Below are positions 1 to 6,645 of a DNA stretch of 45,936 nt, piece after piece. Positions within the stretch are counted from its first letter, which is position 1. Each line of letters starts with the position of its first letter. Below the pieces are notes generated by a model that was given only the letters and a program-made list of their open reading frames with translations, was not told the origin of the DNA and searched no databases. The position numbers and the translations under genes were made by a program. The DNA comes from Clostridia bacterium (lineage in GTDB: Bacteria > Bacillota > Clostridia > Oscillospirales > CAG-272): NCBI GenBank assembly GCA_017444735.1, contig JAFSWB010000081.1, positions 1 through 45,936 of the forward strand. The letters run 5' to 3'.

Positions 1-32
1 GTAACTTCCGTGACCCGGCACATAAAATGGAA

Positions 33-77
33 AAATCCGTAGGATTTTCACCTCAAAAAGATGAAAACTACGGATTT
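33..77 (-). terminator. Rho-independent terminator of the minus-strand envelope operon
   Basis: A 10-bp inverted repeat (33-42 with 68-77) is extended by an inner TTTCA/TGAAA pairing. Read on the minus strand, the stem ends in a run of five T after CTACGGA. It lies about 75 bases past the stop of the lipoprotein gene, so it probably ends the three-gene operon. The remaining DNA between base 78 and 150 is AT-rich and holds no gene that I can support; bases 1-32 show nothing recognisable. Confidence 0.6.
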
Positions 78-150
78 CTGTTTGCTTTATTCGATTTTTA
101 ACCCGTGCTTTTTCGATCTGCGCTAAGTGCGACAGCCCCGTCTGTTTTTT

Positions 151-816
151 TTAATATGTGGGCGTATCCAGCCGCCATCCGTCCGCGGTCATTTTGAGCG
201 TCAGACGGACATCCTCCTTCTCGCCGGACGGCGCGACGGACGGCGCGACGACGGTCGCCGTGTTTCCTCTCTGTCTCTCCACCCTTATTCCGTCGGTGTC
301 GTACGTTCTGCCGAGAGGGAGCTTTTCTTCCTCGGTCACCCGTCTCCCGGCGAGATATCCCCCGTCGGCGTCGATATATCTGGCGAGGGAGACCGCCTGC
401 TTTTCGGCGTTCCCGCCCTCGCCGACCGTGACGGCGAGACCGGAGAACGCGCCGGTGAAGAGGATCTCCGAATACTCCTTCGTATAGACGCGCAGCGTCG
501 CCGCCTTTATGTCGTCGACCGTGAGGAATCCGCTTTGCGGCTTGATCATATAGTACCCGAGATCGGCGGAGCCGTCCGCGGGCGGAGTCGGCGGAACGTA
601 CCACGGGTAAAGGTCCTCCCAGTCGCCTTTCTCCGCGAAGGGAAGGCCGTCCCCGAAATAGATCTCGTTGATCGCGCCGGAATCGGCGACGAGGGACGCC
701 GCCGCGGCGATTATTTCATCCTCTTCGTACTTTTCGCCGCACGAGGAGAGGGAAAGAAGAAGGACGAGGACAAGGGAAAGAAGCGCGGCCGCGGCCGGGA
801 ACGACGGTTTTTTCAT
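151..816 (-). CDS. Unknown lipoprotein, last gene of amidase operon
   Basis: Predicted 221-residue exported lipoprotein of unknown function. The N-terminus has Lys-Lys, a hydrophobic stretch of about 15 residues and a lipobox LSSC with the lipidated Cys at position 26, so it should be anchored on the outer face of the membrane. The rest is soluble, acidic at first, with a Pro-rich loop near residue 70 and no catalytic motif I recognise. I chose the ATG at 816 rather than an upstream in-frame start because it directly precedes the signal peptide and has a GAGAGG-like Shine-Dalgarno. It begins five bases after the stop of the amidase gene, so the two are co-transcribed. A role in envelope or cell-wall processes is inferred only from that linkage. 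Confidence 0.75.
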   Translation of the reverse strand: MKKPSFPAAAALLSLVLVLLLSLSSCGEKYEEDEIIAAAASLVADSGAINEIYFGDGLPFAEKGDWEDLYPWYVPPTPPADGSADLGYYMIKPQSGFLTVDDIKAATLRVYTKEYSEILFTGAFSGLAVTVGEGGNAEKQAVSLARYIDADGGYLAGRRVTEEEKLPLGRTYDTDGIRVERQRGNTATVVAPSVAPSGEKEDVRLTLKMTADGWRLDTPTY

Positions 817-821
817 TCTTT

Positions 822-1808
822 TCAGCCTCTCGTTCTTATATATGATTCGATGCCGTCCGCGAGCGCCTTGATATACGTCTCTCTCCACTCGCCGTCGAAG
901 ATCAGCTCCGCGTCGTCGGGGTTGGTGACGTACGCCGCTTCAACGAGGAGAGAGGGCATTTCGGTCCACTTCGTAACGATGTACGAGTCGTTCCAGACGC
1001 ACCCCTCCGGTTTGATCCGCGAATCGGGGAACGCCTCGCGAAGCCGCGTTTCGATGAATCCGCACAGCTTCGCCGACGGCTCGGCGCAGCCGTTGTCGAC
1101 GCAGTAGTAGAGCTCGGTCCCGCGGACGTACTCGGCGGACGGAAGAGCGTTGAAATGGATCGATATCATCAGGGCGACGGGGTCGCGTCTGTGTATGACG
1201 TTCGCCCAGAGCGTCCTCTCGTACGCGTCGAAGATACCGTTGTCGCGGAGTTCCTTTTCACGGAAGAACATATGGAGCTCTTCCGCCGCCGACCGGATCT
1301 CGCCGACTGTCGGGAACGTGTCCGTTCCTCTTAACATCAAGGGCTCGTATCCTCTCTCCTTCAGCTTGTCGAAAAGGAGCGAGGAGAACTCGTACGTGAG
1401 ATCGCGCTCGTAGACCCCGTTCATATATTTTGAAGTACAGCCGGGGTCGCCGAAGCCGTGACCCGCGTCGATCAGTATCCTCTTCGAATTGAGGTGCGCG
1501 TTGACGTCGTAGTCGATCTCGGGAGGTCCCGGGGTCGACGTCTCGGCGGCGGTCGGCTCCTCAGCGGTCGTCGGATCCTCCTCAGCGGTCGTCGGATCCT
1601 CCGTCGCGACGGTCGGCTCCTCCGTCGCCGCGGTCGGTCCGTCGGTCGGGTCGGCGGAGTCTTCTCCGGTCGTGACGGCCGCCGGTCCCGTCCCGGTCCC
1701 GGCTGATCCCGTGTCCTTTTCGGCGCCGCCGATCCCCGCGAATTCACAAGCGGAAAGAACGATCGCCGCGGTCATGACGGCGAGAACGAGCAAAAGCGTT
1801 TTTTTCAT
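822..1808 (-). CDS. N-acetylmuramoyl-L-alanine amidase (Amidase_3), lipoprotein
   Basis: Zinc amidase that cleaves the bond between N-acetylmuramic acid and L-Ala of peptidoglycan. Residues 1-21 form a lipoprotein signal (LSAC, Cys21). Residues 30-97 are a Thr/Glu/Pro-rich linker with short repeats of the type DPTTAEE, a probable spacer through the wall. The catalytic domain spans about 108-326. The family zinc and catalytic positions are visible: H117 in DAGHGFGDPG, E134 in YERDL, H218 in SIHFNA and E290 in LLVEAAYVTN. All expected residues are present, so it should be active. It starts 21 bases after the DUF218 gene with an AAAGGA ribosome site. Repeats in the linker DNA suggest its length varies between strains (inference). 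Confidence 0.92.
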   Translation of the reverse strand: MKKTLLLVLAVMTAAIVLSACEFAGIGGAEKDTGSAGTGTGPAAVTTGEDSADPTDGPTAATEEPTVATEDPTTAEEDPTTAEEPTAAETSTPGPPEIDYDVNAHLNSKRILIDAGHGFGDPGCTSKYMNGVYERDLTYEFSSLLFDKLKERGYEPLMLRGTDTFPTVGEIRSAAEELHMFFREKELRDNGIFDAYERTLWANVIHRRDPVALMISIHFNALPSAEYVRGTELYYCVDNGCAEPSAKLCGFIETRLREAFPDSRIKPEGCVWNDSYIVTKWTEMPSLLVEAAYVTNPDDAELIFDGEWRETYIKALADGIESYIRTRG

Positions 1809-1829
1809 TTATGTGTCCTTTCTTCCGCG

Positions 1830-2618
1830 TCAGTTGCCGGAGAGAATCATTTTTACGACGGAGAGGTATTCTCTGACGAACGCGGGGTAAGCGAATTCGG
1901 CCCTCGGGAAGCCCGAGTTGATGAAACGCGGGGAAAGGCCCGCGCGGGAGCAGAGCCGTTTTATCCTCGGGGTGTGCGTGAACGTGGAGACGCAGACGAG
2001 GTCGCCTTTGCCCGTCCCGTCGATCAGCGGTTTTGAAAACGCTATGTTTTCCACCGTGTTCCTCGCGCGGTCCTCCGTGATTATCCGGTCCTCTCCGATC
2101 CCCTTCGCCGTGAGATACGCGCGCATCGCGTCCGCCTCGGCGACGGGCTCGTTGTCTCCTTTTCCGCCGGAGACGATACAGACGGAGCCGGGGGCGGACG
2201 TCATCGCCTCGGCGGCTTTATCGAGCCGATCGGCGAGGATGTCGGAGGGGAGGCCTGTTTTCTCGACGTACGCGCCGAAGACGAGAAAGACGGTGTCGTC
2301 GGAAAAAGAGTCGGGCGCGGCGGTTTCCGTCGCCGTGAAAAAGCTGACGGAGAGGACTCCGAACGACACGGCGAAAAAGACGAGACACGCGCACATCGCG
2401 CATTTCAGGACGGGATAAGCGCGTTTCAGGAGCTTTTTGAGCGGTTTCCGGAAGATCGCCGGAAGCGCGACGGCGAGGCAGACGAACGACGCCGCGAAGA
2501 CCGCCTGAGCGTCCTCGGGGAAAAAGATCAGCTTGACGAGATAGATCAGAAAAGTGAGAAACGAAAACGATCCGAAGACGGCGTAGACCGCCGTCAGCGC
2601 CCTGTCGAATTTCTTCAT
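1830..2618 (-). CDS. DUF218 (YdcF/SanA/ElyC-like) membrane protein
   Basis: A 262-residue protein with three predicted membrane segments (about 8-30, 36-56 and 71-95), followed by a DUF218 domain facing out of the cell. Family signatures are visible: VFGAYV near 113, SGGKGDNEPVAEADAM at 150-165 and EDRARNTVENI near 182-192. E. coli relatives (SanA, ElyC) affect envelope integrity and peptidoglycan or lipid-carrier metabolism, but the enzymatic reaction is not settled. It leads an operon with a wall amidase and a lipoprotein, which fits an envelope role. A GGGAGGG ribosome site and an upstream promoter support the ATG chosen. Confidence 0.88.
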   Translation of the reverse strand: MKKFDRALTAVYAVFGSFSFLTFLIYLVKLIFFPEDAQAVFAASFVCLAVALPAIFRKPLKKLLKRAYPVLKCAMCACLVFFAVSFGVLSVSFFTATETAAPDSFSDDTVFLVFGAYVEKTGLPSDILADRLDKAAEAMTSAPGSVCIVSGGKGDNEPVAEADAMRAYLTAKGIGEDRIITEDRARNTVENIAFSKPLIDGTGKGDLVCVSTFTHTPRIKRLCSRAGLSPRFINSGFPRAEFAYPAFVREYLSVVKMILSGN

Positions 2619-2655
2619 GGACGGCAGCCCTCCCGGAAGATGATCTTACGGTAAA

Positions 2656-2684
2656 ATCTTATCACAAAGCGTCGGATTGTTCAA
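2656..2684 (-). promoter_or_regulatory. Sigma-A-type promoter of DUF218-amidase operon
   Basis: On the minus strand TTGAAC (2684-2679) and TAAGAT (2661-2656) are separated by 17 bases, about 40 bases upstream of the first start codon. Both hexamers deviate from consensus, so the call is moderate. Confidence 0.5.
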
Positions 2685-2698
2685 CCGGAAGAGAGCGG

Positions 2699-2734
2699 AA
2701 AAAACAGGCGTCCTCCGTTTTTGCGGAGGACGCC
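2699..2734 (-). terminator. Rho-independent terminator of the ROK kinase gene
   Basis: A perfect 11-bp inverted repeat (2707-2717 with 2724-2734, loop TTTTTG) is followed on the minus strand by CTGTTTTTT. It sits just past the ROK kinase stop and before the promoter of the next minus-strand operon, separating the two units. Confidence 0.85.
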
Positions 2735-2745
2735 GCGCTTTCCGA

Positions 2746-3711
2746 TCATTTTCCGAGAACGGCGGCGCCGATAATACCGGCGTCGTTGCCGAGCTTTGCG
2801 ATCTCGAGTCTCGTGTGGGGAGTGCCTTCCTTCGTGTACGTTTCTTTGTAGAAGACCTTTTCCTTCAGGGGCTTGAGAAGGTAATCTCCCTCGCCGCAGA
2901 CGCCGCCGCCGATCGACAGCACCTCGGGCTGGAAGATATTGATGATGTTGCCGAGCCCGCAGGCGAGATAGTCGATATATTCGTCGACTATCTCCGCGCC
3001 GACCTCGTCGCCCTTCTTCATCGCGGCGAACGCGTGACGCGCGGAGACGGCGGAGAGATCGCCGCCGATCATCTCTTCAAGGATCGTCTTTCTTCCGGCG
3101 CGTCTCGCGTCGGCGATCCTGTCCTTCGTGATGTTGACGAGCCCTGTCGCGGAGGAGTATGCCTCCCAGCATCCGCGGCGGCCGCAGGAGCACTGTCTTC
3201 CGTCCTTTTCGATAACGACGTGACCGAGCTCCGCTCCGGCGAAGTTGAAGCCGGAATAGACGTTTCCGTCAATGACGATGCCTCCGCCGAGGCCCGTTCC
3301 GAGAGTGATCATAACGGAATATCTGACGCCCTTGGCGACGCCCGCGATCGCCTCGGCTTTCGCCGCGGCGTTGGCGTCGTTCTCGATGTGGACGGGAACG
3401 CCGTCGAGCAGAGACGAGAGTCTGTCGGCGAGAGGGTAATCGAGGAACGGGATGTTGTTCGCGTAAACGACGACGCCGCGCTCGCTGTCGGCGGTGCCGG
3501 GAGTGGCGACGCCCGCCCACGCGACTTCGGAGAGCGCGATCCCTTCTTCGGCGAGGATCGATTTGCAGAGAGCCGCCATATCGGCGATTATCGCGTCGGC
3601 GCCTCTTTCAGCGCCCGTGGGAACGCTCCCTTTCCTCAGGATATTATTGTTTTCGTCAACGATACCCGCGGCGATATTGGTGCCGCCGAGATCAATACCG
3701 AGATAGTACAT
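2746..3711 (-). CDS. ROK-family sugar kinase (probable glucokinase)
   Basis: ATP-dependent sugar kinase of the ROK family, 321 residues, cytosolic. It has the N-terminal phosphate-binding motif DLGGTN at 7-12, catalytic Asp112 in ENDAN, the second phosphate motif LGTGLGGG at 137-144, and the ROK zinc site (H164 in ELGH, C174, C176 and C181 in CSCGRRGC). Firmicute proteins with this full set are mostly glucokinases; other hexoses or ManNAc cannot be excluded from sequence. The ATG at 3711 was chosen because an AAAGGA ribosome site precedes it. An in-frame ATG at 3738 lacks one. The gene is monocistronic, with its own promoter and terminator. Confidence 0.9.
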   Translation of the reverse strand: MYYLGIDLGGTNIAAGIVDENNNILRKGSVPTGAERGADAIIADMAALCKSILAEEGIALSEVAWAGVATPGTADSERGVVVYANNIPFLDYPLADRLSSLLDGVPVHIENDANAAAKAEAIAGVAKGVRYSVMITLGTGLGGGIVIDGNVYSGFNFAGAELGHVVIEKDGRQCSCGRRGCWEAYSSATGLVNITKDRIADARRAGRKTILEEMIGGDLSAVSARHAFAAMKKGDEVGAEIVDEYIDYLACGLGNIINIFQPEVLSIGGGVCGEGDYLLKPLKEKVFYKETYTKEGTPHTRLEIAKLGNDAGIIGAAVLGK

Positions 3712-3754
3712 TTTGCGACCGGTCCTTTCGTGTTTCATTTGAAATCTCACAAAT

Positions 3755-3784
3755 ATTATAGAGAAGAAACGGCGCTTTTGTCAA
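3755..3784 (-). promoter_or_regulatory. Strong sigma-A promoter of the ROK kinase
   Basis: Perfect TTGACA (3784-3779) and TATAAT (3760-3755) on the minus strand with an 18-base spacer, about 45 bases upstream of the start codon. The stretch from about 3785 to 3986, between this promoter and that of spoIIE, holds no gene, repeat or RNA structure I can support. Confidence 0.85.
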
Positions 3785-3986
3785 TAGAAACATTGTGCCG
3801 ATGAAGAAAAAATCTTTCCGCCGCGCGGACGGGTTCGCGGATATTTCCCGCGACTCTTCCCGCCCTCCGGCGACGGCTTGCCGATACCCGTCGCGGAGAT
3901 CCTTCATTTTCCCGAATTTCTCTCTGCGGGAGGGGCGGCGGCGCGGCGGGTTTTCTCACAAAAAAGCGCCGGGGCGGACGCTCCGA

Positions 3987-4020
3987 TGCGACATTTTTCA
4001 CGACGCGCGGGTGATATAAT
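3987..4020 (+). promoter_or_regulatory. Candidate spoIIE promoter with Spo0A-like element
   Basis: A perfect TATAAT (4015-4020) lies about 40 bases before the spoIIE start. At the normal 17-base distance no -35 box is visible. A TGCGACA at 3987-3993, one base off the complement of the Spo0A box TTCGACA, sits so that the spacer is 22 bases. Bacillus spoIIE and spoIIG promoters use 21-22-base spacers with Spo0A bound near -35, so a similar arrangement is plausible, but this is inference. Confidence 0.45.
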
Positions 4021-4060
4021 CGCCGCAAAAGGAAGGGAAAAGGAAGGGACTCTTGGAAAA

Positions 4061-6490
4061 ATGAAAAAAATCGGAGCGGAAAAGGCGGTCGGCGCGGGAA
4101 TACTCAAAAACGAGGGAGGAGAGCCGGCGTTCTTTGTGAGGCCGGCGGTGATAGCCGCGGCGGGAGCCGTCCTTTGCCCCGCGCAGTTCTTCTTCGGCTC
4201 TTATCCGTTCGGAGCGGCGCTGATCGCCGCGGTGTCGGGACCGATAAGCGCGCCCGCGGCTCTTCTCGGGACGGTCCTCGGGTGTATGCTCATCCGGGGA
4301 GGCGCCGTTATGCTTCCCGTTCTCGTCTCTCTCTTTCTCGGGAGGATCGCGATCGGAATGATCCTGTCCCGCGACGGCGGGAAGGGCGCGAAGGGAGCGT
4401 CGGGCGTCTCGCGCTTCGCGCGGTTCGTCTCCGACTGCGCGTCGGTCCGTTATACGGAGTCGGTCTACATAAGGATGGCGATCGCGTCGGCGGCTTCTCT
4501 CGCGGGAGGCGTCGTCTTCGCCGCGTCGGGAGCGGAGGGAGCGCCGGGCTTCGCCTCCGCCGTCGCCTCCTCCGTTATCTCGCCGCTTTTCGTCTGGCTT
4601 TTCTGCGCGTCTCCCCTGTGGGAGCCGCTCTGCCCCGGAGGGGGGATAAAGACGAGGGACGGGACGCTCCGCGAGGCGGGGACGATCGCGATCCTCGCGG
4701 CGCTGACGCTCTCTTTTTACGCGATCAGGATCCCCGTCGTCGATCTCGGCTCGGTCTGCGCGTTCGTTCTCACGGTGATCTCGGTGAGGAGGCGCGGGAT
4801 ACCGATCGGAGTCCTGCGCGGGCTCGTCTGCGGGGCGGTCATCTCCCCTCGGGCGGCGCCGCTTTTCGCGATCTGCGCGCTGGCGGGAGGGCTTGTCTCC
4901 CGCGTCTCCGACACGGGCTCCGTCTTCGCCTCCGCGGCGGCGGGCGTTCTGTGGGGATACCGGGAATCCGGCCTCGCCGTCCTCTCCGGGACGCTCCCCG
5001 AGATGATCGTCGGCGTCGCCGTGACCGTTCCCGCGGTCGCGCTCGGCTTTTTGCCGCGCGCGGAGAGGCGGACCGGAAGGGCGCGCCCCGCGCCGCGGCG
5101 CGAGAAGCGCGCGGAGGAGGACCGCACCGGCCGCCGGCTGTCGGAGCTGTCCGACGGACTCGCGTCCGTGTCGCGCGATCTCTTCCGGATATCGGACGAG
5201 CTCACCGCCCCCTCGCGCGAGCAGATAAAGGCGATCTGCGACGAGGCGTTCGCCGGGATCTGTTCGGGATGCGGCCTTCGCCACGCCTGCGACACGGCGG
5301 AGCGGGCGGACGTCGAGAGAGTGAAGGAGGAGATCGTCTCCCAGCTTGCGGAAAACGGCAGGGCGAGCGCGTCGGCGGTTTCGAAAACGCTTGCCGGGCG
5401 GTGCTATAACGTCGACGCGATAATCGACTCCGTGAACAGAGCGTTTTCGAAAAAAGCGGCGGAGGCGAAGGTGTTCGACAGAACGGCCGTCGTCGCGTCC
5501 GACTACGAGGCGGTCGCCGATATGCTGAAGGACGCGGCGAGGGCGGACCGGGACGACTCGTCGTTCGACGAGGAGACGACAAGAGCCCTGTCCCGCCGTC
5601 TTCCCGACAGCGGGTTCGCCGCGGACGGGATAGCGGTCTACGGAAAGAGAAAAAAGAGGATCGTCGCGACGGGAGTGCGCCTTCCCGAAACGTCGCTCGG
5701 GTCGGAGCAGATAAGGGAGCTGTTCGGCGGGATCCTCGGCGTCCGGTTCGGCGCTCCGTCGTTCAGCATCAGCGGCGACGCGGTCGACATGGAGCTCTCG
5801 CTCCTCCCGAAGCTGAAAGCGGAGCACGGGGAGGCGTCGGTCGCCGCGCGCGACGCGAAACGCGTGGGAAAGGGCGAGCCGATTCCGCCGCCCGGCGTCG
5901 GACAGTCGGTCTGCGGAGACGCCGTCGGCACGTTCGAGACCGGGGACGGGAGACTGTTTATGCTCATTTCGGACGGAATGGGAAGCGGGAAGGAGGCGTC
6001 GGTCACGGCGGGGATGTGCGTCTCGTTCCTCCGCCGGATGCTGACGTCCGGCGCGGAGATGGGGACCGCCCTCAAAATGCTCAATTCGATGATAAGGGCG
6101 CGCGGCACGGAGTGCTCGGCGACGGTCGATCTGATGGAGGTCGACCTGATAACGGGAAAAGCGAGATTCGTCAAGAGCGGCGCCGCCCCGTCGTTCGTCA
6201 TCCGCGGGGGAAGACTGTTCCGCCTTCAGTCGAAGACCGCCCCGATCGGGATAATAAGGGCGCTCGACGCGGAGATGATCGCGTTCGACGTCGAGCCGGG
6301 CGACACGGTCGTGATGCTCTCGGACGGCGTCGCCCGGAGCTTTGAGGAAGCGCCGTGGCTCTGCGATCTCCTCGGCGGAGGGACGGTCGCGGAAAACGAA
6401 CCGGAAGACACGGCGAAGACGGTCGTCCGGCTCGCCGCCGAGTATGGTTCGACGGACGATATAACCGTCGGAGTCGTAAAGTTTGAATAG
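4061..6490 (+). CDS. spoIIE: Stage II sporulation protein E, PP2C-type phosphatase
   Basis: Membrane-bound Ser/Thr phosphatase that dephosphorylates the anti-anti-sigma factor SpoIIAA in the forespore to release sigma-F, and also acts at the polar septum. The product has 809 residues (B. subtilis 827). Residues about 25-335 hold roughly ten hydrophobic segments. The middle region carries the family cysteine cluster CSGCGLRHAC near 405. The C-terminal phosphatase domain has the metal-binding DGMGSG at 638-643, LSDGVA near 752 and the final DDITVG near 798. All key acidic residues are present. The ATG at 4061 was chosen over upstream in-frame codons because hydrophobic sequence follows and AGGAAGGG precedes it. 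It is monocistronic and ends at a terminator. It is the clearest sign of a sporulating lineage. Confidence 0.95.
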   Translation: MKKIGAEKAVGAGILKNEGGEPAFFVRPAVIAAAGAVLCPAQFFFGSYPFGAALIAAVSGPISAPAALLGTVLGCMLIRGGAVMLPVLVSLFLGRIAIGMILSRDGGKGAKGASGVSRFARFVSDCASVRYTESVYIRMAIASAASLAGGVVFAASGAEGAPGFASAVASSVISPLFVWLFCASPLWEPLCPGGGIKTRDGTLREAGTIAILAALTLSFYAIRIPVVDLGSVCAFVLTVISVRRRGIPIGVLRGLVCGAVISPRAAPLFAICALAGGLVSRVSDTGSVFASAAAGVLWGYRESGLAVLSGTLPEMIVGVAVTVPAVALGFLPRAERRTGRARPAPRREKRAEEDRTGRRLSELSDGLASVSRDLFRISDELTAPSREQIKAICDEAFAGICSGCGLRHACDTAERADVERVKEEIVSQLAENGRASASAVSKTLAGRCYNVDAIIDSVNRAFSKKAAEAKVFDRTAVVASDYEAVADMLKDAARADRDDSSFDEETTRALSRRLPDSGFAADGIAVYGKRKKRIVATGVRLPETSLGSEQIRELFGGILGVRFGAPSFSISGDAVDMELSLLPKLKAEHGEASVAARDAKRVGKGEPIPPPGVGQSVCGDAVGTFETGDGRLFMLISDGMGSGKEASVTAGMCVSFLRRMLTSGAEMGTALKMLNSMIRARGTECSATVDLMEVDLITGKARFVKSGAAPSFVIRGGRLFRLQSKTAPIGIIRALDAEMIAFDVEPGDTVVMLSDGVARSFEEAPWLCDLLGGGTVAENEPEDTAKTVVRLAAEYGSTDDITVGVVKFE

Positions 6491-6495
6491 AATAC

Positions 6496-6545
6496 GCCCC
6501 GGGCGCCGCGGAACGGAGAAAGACGCCCGGGGCCCTTTCTTTTTC
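6496..6545 (+). terminator. Rho-independent terminator after spoIIE
   Basis: A perfect 10-bp inverted repeat (6496-6505 with 6524-6533) rich in G and C, followed by CCTTTCTTTTT, begins six bases past the spoIIE stop. Confidence 0.85.
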
Positions 6546-6555
6546 GGCGGCGATA

Positions 6556-6584
6556 TTGAATTATATAATAAAGTATGTTACAAT
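6556..6584 (+). promoter_or_regulatory. Probable promoter of the large exported protein gene
   Basis: TTGAAT (6556-6561) and TACAAT (6579-6584) with a 17-base spacer in an AT-rich patch. An overlapping TATAAT at 6564-6569 is an alternative -10 but lacks a good -35. Confidence 0.5.
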
Positions 6585-6594
6585 TAACATGGCG

Positions 6595-6610
6595 AAAAAG
6601 GCGCCTTTTT
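6595..6610 (+). repeat. 16-bp perfect palindrome downstream of promoter
   Basis: Five A, GGCGCC and five T form a perfect palindrome just downstream of the predicted start of transcription. The half AGGCG can also pair with CGCCT at 6616-6620. This is a possible repressor operator or a leader hairpin; no regulator can be named. Confidence 0.4.
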
Positions 6611-6645
6611 GAAGACGCCTCAACAATAGATATCGGGGAATCGAA

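Noticed and set aside
33..77. Inverted repeat at the left edge considered as a second IS200-type end
   Set aside because: No transposase frame or second hairpin is nearby. On the minus strand it ends in a T run just past an operon, so terminator is the simpler reading.
3998..5827. 609-codon open frame on the minus strand across spoIIE
   Set aside because: It is rich in Arg, Asp and Pro with no domain, and mirrors the codon pattern of spoIIE. High GC gives long antisense frames by chance, and spoIIE is certain on the plus strand.
6595..6620. Palindrome considered as a second spoIIE terminator
   Set aside because: The spoIIE terminator is complete upstream and this palindrome lies after the next promoter. 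It is better seen as an operator or leader element.
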